The position numbers were made by a program, and so were the translations under genes. A DNA stretch of 64,000 bases from Ailanthus altissimus (lineage: Eukaryota > Streptophyta > Magnoliopsida > Sapindales > Simaroubaceae), in NCBI GenBank assembly GCA_946807835.1, contig OX327702.1, positions 4,216,001-4,280,000 on the forward strand, read 5' to 3'. A model generated the notes under the pieces. It ran no database searches and was not told where the DNA came from. It was given only the letters and a program-made list of their open reading frames with translations. Position 1 is the first letter of the stretch; each line of letters begins with the position of its first letter. Shown one piece after another: positions 13,001 to 23,993 of this stretch.

Positions 13001-13206
13001 TGCTTGAAGAATCACTTGAAATGCAAGATGACATTGTCAAGGAATTGCGACCAGCCTTGAGAATCAAAATTCAAAATATCTTGGTGTCAATATTGACGGT
13101 TGGAGTCCTGTGCTCGGCAGAGTTGCCGAGGGACAGAATGCTGATCAAAGATGCCATCAAGGAATTGCAAGAAGCCCAAAAAATGATCCAGGCATTCAGA
13201 TCATAA
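10030..13206 (+). CDS. LRR receptor-like kinase, subgroup XII (EFR/XA21 type), two exons
   Basis: Exon 1 is 10030-12712, the intron 12713-12820 (gt...ag, 108 bp) and exon 2 12821-13206. Splicing restores a GAG codon and gives about 1,022 residues. The order is: hydrophobic signal peptide (about 1-30), LRR N-terminal cap (about 35-85, starting ETDKLALIAFKS), some twenty leucine-rich repeats to about 620, and one membrane helix (about 656-676). A kinase follows with glycine loop GTGGYGFVYKG (719-729), Lys741, HCDLKPSN (845-852), DFG (865-867) and APE completed at the splice junction. The catalytic Asp is preceded by Cys, so this is a non-RD kinase, typical of pattern-recognition receptors. Family knowledge places it at the plasma membrane sensing a microbial ligand; the ligand is unknown. 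The intron position is the conserved one for this subgroup. No lesion is visible, so it looks functional. Confidence 0.95.
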
Positions 13207-13308
13207 GAGAAGCTCCATTGTTTTGACATGGTTAACAATTTTGTAAAAGGGCTTCAGCAAAGTGTTAAAGATTCTGGAAATAAAAGTTGGCATATTTCAT
13301 TTGTCTTT

Positions 13309-13314
13309 AATAAA
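13309..13314 (+). terminator. Likely polyadenylation signal of the receptor kinase gene
   Basis: An aataaa about 100 bp after the stop codon, with a second, weaker gaaataaaag near 13277. Confidence 0.55.
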
Positions 13315-13589
13315 ATCCAGAATAAGACATTTTGCTTCTAAGGTTGGAAATGACTTGATAAATGTTATTGTTGATTTGGTCTAGCAAGGCTGCAATGTTT
13401 GTTATGTGTTGCCCTAGCTCACAGCATCACACTTCATGACTTCTAGCAGTGCTATTTTGTCAATTTCTCGGCATTTGACAAACTGAAGAAAGTCTAGCAT
13501 ATTTCGGGAGCATGTTGCTCCTTCCACTTACTGCATGTGCCAGTTGGTTTTTCATAATTAGTTGGCTTGTACACGTGACATACACGGAG

Positions 13590-14733
13590 TGGAGGAAGCA
13601 TCAGACCATCACCTTTTCCTCTTTCAGATAATCATATTCTCTTATAGTTGTGAGTCCCTATAGCTAACAATCTTTACTCTGTAATCTGACTTTACCGCCT
13701 ATGCTCTGCTATATGAACTTCAACCCAAACTCTGATACCAGTTTGTTTAGGATATCAAGCCATGCTATTCAATTTAACACCCTTATGGCATCAACTAAGC
13801 CATGACCTTGATACCTTTTTTATTTTATGCGCAGTGAAAAATCATAACTCACACCATAAGTAAGAACATATAAAATCAACACACCAATAAAGATAAAGAA
13901 AACAAACCAATTAACAAAATACAAGATATACATGGTTCGGCCCAAAATTGTCTACGTCCACGGAGGATCCATGATTCAGCTTCTTATTATTGAAATAGAT
14001 CACTAAGTATCTTCTTACATCATCAATGATCCCACAAGACCCCTTAGTATCTCCCATAGAGACCTCTAAGTATCTACCTTTGATCACTATGACTACCCAA
14101 TACCTCTTAGTATCTCCTCATAAGAGATTTTTACAAGGAACACAAGAATAGCCCGAGCATCTAAGCCAAAAGGATCTATGGTGTTTCTTTTGTTCACTTA
14201 AGAACTAAAAGAAAACACTCCTCAAAGGTTACACCTTAATACACCACGCACTTAGTGCCTACTTAGCTCATCTATTCTCTCTTATGGTTACATCTTAAAA
14301 CCTTAGATACTTGCATTTCTCTTGTGTTTAGAAGAGTTTATATAGTGAATAAAATACCCTTAGAAACCCTAAACCTATTTGGAATAAGAGTTCTTATTTG
14401 TAGAAATCTTAATCTCACTTAAAAAAGTCAATTGAGGCAAAACAGAAAATATCCTAAAGTTGCCATGTGAAGAGTAACTATCCAAATGGTAGCTGATGAA
14501 TAGTACCACCGCGAACAGTACACCCCTGATGAACAGTAACTGCCGTAAACAGTTCCCCGCACAACAATGCTCATTGTGAACAGTGTCACCTCATAAACAG
14601 TATTCATTCTTTTTGCTTCCATTTTGCTCCTCCCTTATACACCCAATGCGTACTTGACTTCATAATAACTCTCTTCTTAGTATTTATCTCAATTCTTGTC
14701 TATACAAAATTGTTGAATCACTAATTTTCAACA
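13590..14733 (-). mobile_element. Truncated LTR element of the G family (LTR plus ~150 bp interior)
   Basis: The LTR spans 13744-14733, minus orientation, and is homologous to the LTRs at 35412-36345 and 37460-38446. Directly left of it (about 13725-13740) the minus strand reads tggtatcagagtttggg, a tRNA-Met primer site. About 150 bp of interior (13590-13725) match the start of the interior of element G (from about 36348), then the homology stops. The other LTR is missing; the receptor kinase gene lies there instead. The LTR contains clustered actgttca/tgaacagt words (14480-14600). An ORF at 14428-14622 is part of the LTR and not a gene. Confidence 0.85.
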
Positions 14734-15040
14734 CAATCAAATACTTAAAAACAAATTTGGTATGATTATTAAAAGGGGACTTGAATTTGACTTGTTGAAT
14801 AATTATGTCAATTTTCTCAATCTAAATTCAGTAAATTCTTAAACAAAGTAGTGTCTTAAATAAATTGAACAAATTTGATTATTCAAATAGTAATGCTTTA
14901 TAAGCGAATTAGAATACTAAAACACAAATTTTACGCGATTATTAAATAGGTGACACAAATTCTACTTTTCTAATAATCTATACTAAATAGGTGACAAAAA
15001 TTCTATGTCTAATAATCTATCATTTTTTAATCTAAATAAA
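14734..15040. other. AT-rich intergenic sequence
   Basis: No gene. A 'taggtgaca.aaattct...taataatctat' unit occurs twice in tandem near 14945-15025. Confidence 0.5.
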
Positions 15041-15560
15041 ATAAAACTAAAAAAAGAGCAGCTAGCCACTGCTTCCACAGTACTGCTAGGTTGCCAGTTG
15101 ACCGATTGACCGACCAATATTGACCAACGGTGAATTGACTCGAAGTGGATATCAACAGACTTATAATTTTGCGATCTACCTAATGATTGAGTTATTTTCG
15201 TTAATGGAGCATTGGAGCAGTGCTAAAAGTAAAGAGAAAAGTGGCAGCCATCATAACGCTGTTATTAAATGGTGACACTTATGAGTGCGTCTCCACCATA
15301 ATTAGAATATCCACCGATAATTTACTTTTATAGAGGTGGTGGTGCACCTTCAATCGCCACCGTTTAACAACTAAGTTATAGTAGCTGCCACTTTTCTCTT
15401 CACTTTTTAGCACTCCTTTAAAGCTTGGATGATGAAAACAACCCCACCATTAAGTACATTACAAAATTTTTAAGTTTAGTGATATCCATTGCGAGTTAAT
15501 TTGCCACCACCGATGGCAACAACTACCATTGACCGACAACTAGTTGCTCCCTCTTTTAAT
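15040..15560. mobile_element. Long inverted-repeat element, copy 1
   Basis: The two halves are reverse complements. agtgctaaaagtaaagagaa with aagtggcagc near 15218-15250 pairs with gctgccacttttctcttc and actttttagcact near 15380-15412. Outer parts (gttgaccgattgaccgacc and accattgaccgacaacta) pair too. It may extend further outward into AT-rich flanks. This looks like a non-autonomous fold-back or Mutator-like element; I see no coding capacity. Confidence 0.65.
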
Positions 15561-16745
15561 TTTAAAATTTTTAGTAAATTTATTTTAAGAAATGTTAATT
15601 AAAAAATAATTGTAAAGTGACGCATGTCATTGTAAACATATTATATTATGATAAATATCATTTTATTTTATATTTTTATATCAAAATTTAAAAATAAGCC
15701 AATTATATTATAACACGTGTTATTTGTAAGTAAATTAAAAATTAAAATGATAAAAGAAAAAACTCTACAGATTTTTGTCCACTTATTTTTTATGGGTAAA
15801 TATGAAAAAAAAATTGTCATTTCACTATACAAATTAACGAAAATTGTTAAATGATAGTAGGGCTGATAAAATGAATATACAAATCAAAATTTGTGTTGAA
15901 TACAATAAAGATATAACAAAGTTGTAGTAAATTTACATTCAATTCACACGATAATTCGAATCAAGAATTCAGATTACATTTGTTTTTAAATGAATTATAT
16001 GAATTCGATTTGTTTTATTTGTATTTAACACAAATAATTTTATTCTTGTAATCTAATCTATAATTTGATTCTTTCTTTATTTTTTAAATGTTAATTATTT
16101 TCACTTGTAGTTATATTTTATTTATTATGAAATTAATAAATTATATATTTTAAAAATTCTTAAAATATATGCTTTACATGAATTTTAAATAAATTTATGT
16201 CTTATTCAATTTGTCTAATTCGTGATGCAAAAAGTAGCGAATTATAAGCAAATCGATGAATTAAGAAGCCAAATCATATATCCAATTTGCGTACTAATTC
16301 TCATATTTAAATATGATTAGTTGATTATATGAATCAATTATTTTTATCATATATGCAAAATTTAAATTGATTGTGTGAATCAATGAATCATTATTCATAT
16401 TATTAGCTTTAGCTGATAGAGGACTTAATAATTTTGAAACTATGAGGATGTATTAGTCCAATTTCTAAAACCTTACGAGTTTACCTGTCCTTTTTCCTTA
16501 CCCATAGAGTTTATTTAAATATAAAAAAAATAATAATTGAACCTCTAAATTTTCATTAAAAAGACTAATACAACTTTAACGTTTAAAAATAGATAAAAAG
16601 ACCCTTATCAGGTGGTGATTTTCTTGCAATAGTTAAATGACTTTTTTACCACTTCAAATAAAATTTAAACATACTTAATAACACGTGACATATTTTTATT
16701 TACTCATATTTTAAATTATTTTAAGAAAAAAATCAAAATAAATTA
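15561..16745. other. AT-rich spacer between inverted-repeat elements
   Basis: No gene. Words such as ataacacgtgttat and ttttttacccatag-like stretches recur in opposite orientation (about 15700-15800 and 16490-16690). They may be outer arms of the neighbouring elements. Confidence 0.4.
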
Positions 16746-17310
16746 AATAAAACAAAAACTAAAATAAAAAGCAGGCGACCATTGGTCACAATAATTACCA
16801 TTGGATGGTCAACTAGTTGCTAATAACCTTTGTCAGATGGTCAATTGGTCGCTAGTGATTAATGACAGATTGACTCAAAATTAATATTACTGGACTCAAA
16901 ATGTTATGATCCACACAACAATGAGTTTTTTTTTTTTGTTAATAGAGCATTAGTAAGGTACCAAAGTGGAAAGAAGAGCAGCAGTTTCCATAATACAACT
17001 GTCAAATAGTGACGAGTGAAGGTGTATCGCCACTTTCATTAGCTAGATCACTGACTAGAGACTCTAATTGTGGTAGCAGTGATACTCCACTTGTTGCTGC
17101 TTGACAGCAATGTTATAATGGTGACAACTCATCTCATAACTTTTGGCACCTCTTCGGTGCTGTATTAAAAAAGAAAAATACTACTATTACCTAGACTACA
17201 AAATTTTAAGGTTGATGATGTCAAAGTTTTTACTAACCATTAATGGTTGCCCTTCTATTCGATAATGGCAGTGGTTGTCATTGGTGACCAGTTTTTTTAC
17301 TTTTATTTAT
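16746..17310. mobile_element. Long inverted-repeat element, copy 2
   Basis: Related to copy 1. It shares 'ttaatagagcatta', a 'gcagtttccataatac' arm that pairs with 'gttataatggtgac', and the outer part 'ggtcaactagttgctaa'. The same family name-defining segment 'ttttggcacctcttcggtgc' recurs in a third, partial copy at 22440. Non-coding. Confidence 0.6.
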
Positions 17311-17660
17311 TTTAATTTTAATTATAAAAAATAAAACTAATAGTATAGTGACAAGTATTATTTGTAACTTATTATATTATAAAAAATGTAATTTTTTATA
17401 ATTTTTATTAAAAAATAAACTATAAGCCAATTAAATTATGATATGTGTCAATTAAATTAAAAATAAAAGAATAAACCATCTTAGATTTGTTGCTTATGAG
17501 TTTCACATATTTACGCATAAAAAAATTGGGACAAATCTATGGTGAATTCTATTTTGTTATCATTTTAATTTAATCTTAAGTAACACCTATTAAATATATA
17601 ATTAGTTTACTTTTTAGTTTTAATAAAAAAATATAAAATAATACATGGCATAATATAATG

Positions 17661-17767
17661 TGATAAGGGCATATTTGTCATATATATTTTTATGTTTTTA
17701 TTTTAATATTTTATTATTTTATGAGAATAGATTGTAATTTATGTTCATTATTGTTATTTATAGGGCC
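17661..17767 (+). repeat. 5' LTR remnant of element D
   Basis: Matches 20948 onward for about 107 bp, up to 'gttatttatagg', with few differences. The rest of the expected 1.45-kb LTR cannot be found here. Confidence 0.75.
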
Positions 17768-17780
17768 TTAAACGCATTTA

Positions 17781-18107
17781 GCGCGGTAGCGATAGGAAAT
17801 TCGAGTCAATACCGCCCTTGTGGTACATACTCTACCGCGCCAGCAGAAATTCCAATAGGCATTCCAAAATAAGCCCCTAGTGCTATGGCTACAAATAAGT
17901 ATCACTGCAGTGCCCAAAACATCGCCCCAGCGACAGGTTACAGCGCGACAGCAATAAAAATCTTGAGTCAATACTGCCCCCACAGTACATACTCTACCGC
18001 GCTAGTGGAAATTCTAGTAAGCACCCCAAGAAAGCCTCCAGCGCTGTAGCAACATAAAATTATCACGTCAGCGCTAGTACGTCGCTCCAACGGTAGAGAC
18101 TCAGTGC
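17781..18107. repeat. GC-rich 163-bp tandem duplication in element D
   Basis: Unit 1 starts at 17781 (gcgcggtagcgatagg) and unit 2 at 17944 (gcgcgacagcaataa). Shared landmarks include 'gagtcaatac', 'acatactctaccgcgc' and 'gaaattc.a.ta'. It is rich in agcgc words, unlike the surrounding AT-rich DNA. Small ORFs here are not genes. Confidence 0.7.
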
Positions 18108-18412
18108 TGTAGCGAAAGTTCAAAAAGGATTCTAACCATTGCGTCAGTTCAGCACGCCCGTGATAAAAGGCGCATCGCTCGAGCGCCAGAATAGTTACAA
18201 AAAATTAATGACGTGCATTATAATGCTGGAGCAACGCAAAGATTATCGCCTCAATGAAAAATGTCGCTGGTGCTATAAGTCGCGTACTGCGGCGGAGCTA
18301 CAACAGGTTCAAAAATAAAAAAAGGACGTGAAACAGGTAAATGATCCACACTAATTTCCTTATAAATTTTCACTTACTATTTTTGTGATTCAGTCTTATC
18401 GAAGAACAATCT

Positions 18413-19130
18413 ATGGCTCCAAAAAAGTAATGTACTATAGTAAGCAGTAGCAATACTTATGATGTTACTCAGTTCACTTCAACTAAAACACAAGCTCGAT
18501 ATACAGACATGGTTCTCAAAAAGGAATTTATCGCAAAAAAGAAGTTTTGATTTAAAAAACTTAAATATTCCAAGTATTGGGGACATGATTCGAGAGCATC
18601 ATTGGGAACAATTCTGCATATAGTCAGAGCACAACATAGTTTCCATTGTACGAGAGTTCTACGCCAATGCAAGTGAGCTAAACAACTATGGGCGGGTATT
18701 TTTTTGCGGCAAAAGAGTAGAATTTGATCCCGCAACGATCAATGCTCATTTTGGTCTACCAGCAGATATTGAAGACAATATAGTAGAACTTAGAGATCAC
18801 CCAAATTACGAGGAGATCATCACTACCTTATGTACACTGGGTACATAATGGCATGTAACCAAATGATCTACCCATGACACTCATGTCTCGCCATATACAT
18901 TTATAAGTCAAAGCCTAGTATAGCTTCCTTGCAGCAAAACTCATGTCGATCTCTCACACTAGTGACATCATCAAACTCCGCACCATCTACCTGTTTACCA
19001 TCATGACACATTTACCAATCGACATTGGCAACATCATTTACATAGAAATTATGGCATGTTCTCGCCTTAACAAAAAATTATTTTTTCCTTCATTGATTAC
19101 AGCTTTATGCGCATGAGCCAGCGTTATTTG
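18413..19130 (+). pseudogene. 'Putative plant transposon protein' ORF remnant of element D
   Basis: From ATG at 18413, and best seen in one frame from about 18630 to 19125, the translation shows VREFYAN, then GKRVEFDPATINAHFGLP. After a stop it continues with SHTSDIIKLRTIYLFTIMT and LFFPSLITAL. This order is characteristic of the 'putative plant transposon protein' domain carried by many plant non-autonomous Gypsy-type elements. Its biochemical role is not known to me. At least five in-frame stops break it, so no product is expected. No protease, reverse transcriptase or integrase follows. Confidence 0.8.
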
Positions 19131-20947
19131 GGACTAGTGGAAGAAATGACATGCTCCAGCTGCCGTTATATCTATGCCTATCATTTGCCAAATAATTGCT
19201 GCTAACCCGCCTCTTCTTGAGTCCCCTCGTCGTCCTGTTGCTGCCGTTCGCCTTTTACTTATCCATTAACGCTTAACTCAACTGAAGACTTGCATTACTT
19301 CTCACGAGTGTACGACTAATGCTACTTAGAGGTATTTAATCCAATGAACCCAGGCTACTGTCACATCCTTTGGAATCGATCCTTCGACTCTACCACTGCC
19401 TCTGGTGATCCCCTCACCTTCACCATCGCCAAACATTGATTTGGAAGACCTTCTCTTTGACCCCAACGATTTTGGATGGCTATTTTCACAGGGAAGTTTC
19501 TTAATTTTTGTTCTTTCTTCACATGGGAGCCATGTTTCATTTTAAATTTGGGGGCAAATATTTAGTGTTGCTCGCTCTTTATGTTTAGTGCTACTCCGTA
19601 TGTTTTATTTATTACCATGTGTAAAAGAAAAAAGTAATGAAGTAATATTTTTTTTATTTCTTATGTGTTTCTTCTTTTATTTTTATTAGGTTTTGTTAAG
19701 ATGATCATTAGTTTATGATAAGAAAAAAAAAATACATGGCTGAATTTATTTTTTACAAATCTATAGGGAATGATAGATACTTGAGATAATTTTAGTTATC
19801 TAAATTTAAGAACAAGTTCGACCTTATTTATAATCACCATTCTTTTTAGCACTTTATAAGATAAATAGTTATAACTATTATTTAGAGATACTTATGCTTT
19901 AGGGAGTACACCATAGTCTTAAAGACTGATACTCTAGAACTTGTCTTTAGTTACTACTTGAGGCGAAATCTTAAGAAACACATGAATGAAAAAATAACAT
20001 TAGGCCATCTTTGGACCGATTAAGCCTTTCTAACCTACCTTTAATTGTATATTGATCCCCAATACCCTATTTTGAGCCTAATTATCCATTCTTTGGTTTA
20101 ACCAAATTACAAGCCCAAGACTTAAAGTTTACTTATCCAGAAATTTACTCGTAACACCAACACCATAAACCTTGCATTTGCTTAGAAATACTCTTGAAAG
20201 AAAAAAGGTTGTGGTGATATGAAAAAAATAAGTTTGGTTGGTATTTGTCAATCTAAGTTTGGAGGTATTCAAATTCAAAGGAAAAATAAAGAGAAAGAAA
20301 AATACCCTCAGTTTAAGAAAAAGAATAAATTCTTTGAAAAATAAAGGTTGAAAATAAAGATGGGAAACACAATAAGTTTAGGAGAAGAGATAATAAAAGG
20401 AAAAGAAAGATCAAGAGGTTTCTAGGTAAAGTCTAAGTGTTCATGGTATGACTAAAACCTAAAATGTTTATCCTTTTATCCCACCTTGACCTTAGCCTTA
20501 CGTTACAAGTTAAGTAAAGTTCTAAAAATATCCCTAGACATGTGATTTTCTACATTAGTAGAGAGTGGTAGTAAAAACAAGCCTATGAAAGTGTCATTAT
20601 ATAAATCAAATGCCGAGACATCATATTTCATGTACCAATTAAAGTATAAAGTAGATCAAAGTATAGTTTAGCTATTGCTTGCTACTTGTACACACACACA
20701 TAGTGATTGTCTATGAGAAAGAATGAGGGACTAAATGAAGATAATTTAGACTGTTAATAGTTATTTATCTACCTTAAGGATTTGCGTCATTTCATCAGCC
20801 TTTGAGACAATGATTTTGATCATCTTACTAATCTAGCATATTTTGTTTTGTTTTCTTTATTTGTTATTTGAGTCAAGTATAACCTTTTGTTTCTCTCTCT
20901 TGATTTTATTGCTTGAGGACAAACAAGTGTTTAAGCTTAGGGGAATT
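19131..20947. other. Interior of element D without recognised coding sequence
   Basis: Near 19540-19555 a 'ttaaatttgggggcaaat' purine tract resembles a second polypurine tract. The rest is AT-rich with no supported ORF. Confidence 0.5.
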
Positions 20948-22399
20948 TGATAAGGACATATTTGTTATATATTTTTTCATATTTTTATTTTGATATTTTA
21001 TTATTTTATGAGAATAGATAACTATTTATGTTCATTATTGTTATTTATAGGTACTTAAATGAAATTTAAAGAAAGAACGTAAAAGGAGTAAAAATAGGGA
21101 CTAAAATGTAAAGTTTTCAAAATATGGACCTGTCGCCCCAGCGTCACGAGGATTTTTTCCTCAGCGCTGAAACAGTGATCGAAATAAGAAAATCAGAAAA
21201 GATGACCTGTTTAAGTCACGACTAGTGCCCCATCGCCAAACAGTTATTGTACCAGCGACAGGCCAACGCTCCAGCGCCAACATCTCACTGCTCTAGAGGT
21301 GAGGCCATTTACATACAGCGCCCTAATAACAACGGCGTAGCGCCCCAGCGGTAATGCGAGTTTTAATTCGACGAGAATTGAGATTTATAAGCTCATATTA
21401 ATCCCTATAAAAGGTCACTCATCCCCAAACTTTAAAAACCACCCAAGAACAATTAAAGAACACTAAGAATATAGAGCACAGGTCTTAGAGAGCAATTGGA
21501 GATTAATTAAAGCAACCATAAAGAGAGATTCATGGTGTTCTTCGGCATCAAGAGTATCTTAGGCAGCGCAATTATGAGCAATTCAACGTCTATATCAGTT
21601 TGCTATTGATTGTATCATGATTTCTTATTATTTTTACTGCTGTTCTCTTGTAGACATAAACTAAATTTTCTATTCTAGGGTTAATACTTGAACTCAATAT
21701 TTGTGCTTAATTGCCTTATCTTTTCAATATTTAATAAACTTAGTTCTTTGTTATTCAAATTACTTATTCTTAATGCTGCAATATATCTGACCAATATATA
21801 GTGAATGAATTGGTAATATTTTTTATAAACTCAAAAGAGAAATCATGATATCTAGACCTAGGTAATTTGATGCATAATTGTAGAGTAACATTCAATATTG
21901 TATATGCATATTTCAATTTAGGATAGGAATATACATAATTGGCATGTATGATCAATAAGACTTAATCTTAATGAATCTTAATTTATTACAAGTACCATTG
22001 GAATATAGGTATTTAGTAAATTAAGATATACTTGCATGACCTTGGAAGAGGCTTATAAATACATTAGTGTCTTGATCAATAACAAAGACTAAGTAAGTTA
22101 AATATTAGAAGATTAATTATTAGAAAGCATACTGAATGATAGTATTGATCCTAGGTTTTCTCTATATTGCTATCACCTAAATCTCTTTATATTGTATCAT
22201 TGTTTTTATATTTTCTATATTCATTTTTAGATTTTATTTTATTTTCTAAATAATTATTAGAAAGATATAATTTTAGTACTTGATTAGAAAGTAAGAATTA
22301 TCCCTGTGGGTTCGACATCTAACTTATTAAATCCCTTTATTACTTGTTACGATAGTGTATACTTGCGTTTAATTTTAAGATATAAGAAAACTCGAATCA
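20948..22399 (+). repeat. 3' LTR of element D (1,452 bp)
   Basis: Starts tgataaggac after a purine tract and ends ...ctcgaatca before the taatg duplication. It contains a GC-rich agcgc block (21125-21350), a 'tccctataaaaggtcac' promoter-like TATA region near 21400 and a 'ccctgtgggttcgaca' block near 22303, typical of plant Gypsy LTRs. Confidence 0.85.
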
Positions 22400-22404
22400 T
22401 AATG

Positions 22405-22720
22405 TTATAGTGACTTGTGTCACTGCGTAATTGACTTTTGTAATCTACTCATCTCTTTACTTTTGGCATTATTTTGGTGCTCCATTGATAAAAATCACAT
22501 CACTATCATACGAATCATATAATTTTGAGTCTATTAATATCAACTACAAGTCAATCCACCACCGACCAAACAATAGCTATAGCCACAAACAGATTCAACT
22601 ATTAATAAGTTTGTGGAGGAGATTATAGTGTTATTAAAACAATAGTTGTCATCAAAGTAGTATTTTATCAAAATTTTAAAGGTGATAGTGTCATCTTCCC
22701 CCTGCCTATTCAATATAGGT
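22405..22720. mobile_element. Inverted-repeat element, copy 3 (partial)
   Basis: Matches the right half of copies 1 and 2 (for example 'cttttggcattattttggtg' followed by 'ctccattgataaaaatcac' and 'tcaactacaagtcaatccac'). Element D lies immediately left of it, so D may have inserted into this copy. Non-coding. Confidence 0.55.
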
Positions 22721-23155
22721 ATTTATTTTGTTAGTGGAGACTCAACTTTGATTTGATCTTCCTAAAAGAGTTTGTATTATGCAACTCCTCAATCAGAAGC
22801 AGTCGTTAGGTCGAGAAATGTTAATAGTATGCATTCTTTGTCTATTCATACGTTGATTTAGAGATGCTTTGAATAGCAAGGAAGCCAGTCAACTAAAAGT
22901 TGCATGATCTAATTGTACACTTTGTTTGTGCACATATAGCTAGTCGTTTTGAGAAAATACTTATCTCACTTTATTGTTTCGACTTTTATGTAGTAAAAAT
23001 TACCGCAAAACAAAACTTGTGTTATTGGTTGCCAAAATCAAATGCAATAATTATATTAGTCAATCAATTGATAATTATCACTTGTCAATTAGTAGTTAAT
23101 TTTTTTTTATTAATGTAATAATAAGTAATTATACACTATCAATCAACAATGAATA
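22721..23155. other. Intergenic, nothing recognised
   Basis: AT-rich, with small ORFs lacking any family feature. Confidence 0.5.
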
Positions 23156-23250
23156 CACTACAAGAAAATCAATTTTTTGCGACTGCAAAGTAGCCATCGC
23201 ATACACAGGCATCATAAATTTTGCAACGATTTTTTAACCATCACAAAAAG
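23156..23250 (+). mobile_element. CACTA transposon left end
   Basis: cactacaagaaaatcaattttt is the typical CACTA terminal repeat, followed by the subterminal words 'tttgcgac' and 'agccatcgca' that recur at 48305 and 51770. A matching right end was not found before 23994. The AT-rich stretch to 23988 may be its interior or host sequence. Confidence 0.6.
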
Positions 23251-23988
23251 ATCTATTTAAAACAAAAAAAATTACAACTGTATACAATAGCAACAATTTT
23301 TTGATAATTATTTGTATATATAAATTAAATAAAATATTTAAATAATCAAAATTACTTATATTACAAAATTATCATTCAAAATCTTAAAAATAAAGCAATA
23401 TCAATAAAATGTGCAAATAATGTTATTAAATAATCAAAATTATTTATATTACAATATTTTATATAATATTTAATCAAAATTGTTTACAATATTTCATCTA
23501 AATTCTTAACAAATAAGTTTAGTCCTTTATTTCTTTCAGCTGATTCCTTTAAACTCCGCTCAACTTTTCTCTTCAATTCCATCTCTATTTCTTTTCTTTT
23601 TTTTTTTCTGTTCTTTCCAACATATCACTACTTGTCGTCAAACTTCTTTCTATTGAGGGCCTCGATAGATCGTGCTGCATCATTACTTATCTTCTTTTCT
23701 TTTGAGAACCTTTAGCAAACCCTAAAATAAAATGAAACAAAAGTGAACCCTTAGCAAACTCAAGAATAATTGCATTCTAATGCTAAGACATTATATTATC
23801 TTCTTTTCTTTTGAGAAAAATAAATAAAAAAAAATAGAAAGAATGACAGAAAGAAAAAGTGAAGAATCCATTCAGTAGAAAAAGTGAAGAATTCATTCAG
23901 CCTTCAACAACCATTTCTTAAAACCCAAATGGTTTTAAGCTTGCACTGTATTAGTAAAGATACCATTTAAATTGACTGGAAGAGTAAC
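23251..23988. other. AT-rich sequence next to the LOG-bearing element
   Basis: On the minus strand, about 23989-23936, an open frame ends with DVTLPVNLNGIFTNTVQA and a TAA. It could be the tail of a host gene whose other exons lie at 33313-33550, across the retrotransposon. This is only suggestive. Confidence 0.3.
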
Positions 23989-23993
23989 ATCAG

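Larger units (their letters stand above)
17661..22399 (+). mobile_element. Gypsy-like non-autonomous LTR element D
   Basis: Flanked by taatg at 17656-17660 and 22400-22404, a perfect 5-bp target-site duplication. Both ends start from the same sequence, tgataagg(g/a)catatttg. The right LTR is complete (20948-22399). The left LTR is recognisable only for about 107 bp and then gives way to GC-rich tandem repeats. A purine tract (aagcttaggggaattt) precedes the right LTR. The interior has no gag-pol domains, only a broken 'plant transposon protein' ORF. It was probably mobilised by a Gypsy partner. It sits in or beside the inverted-repeat family (fragment at 22405). Confidence 0.82.
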
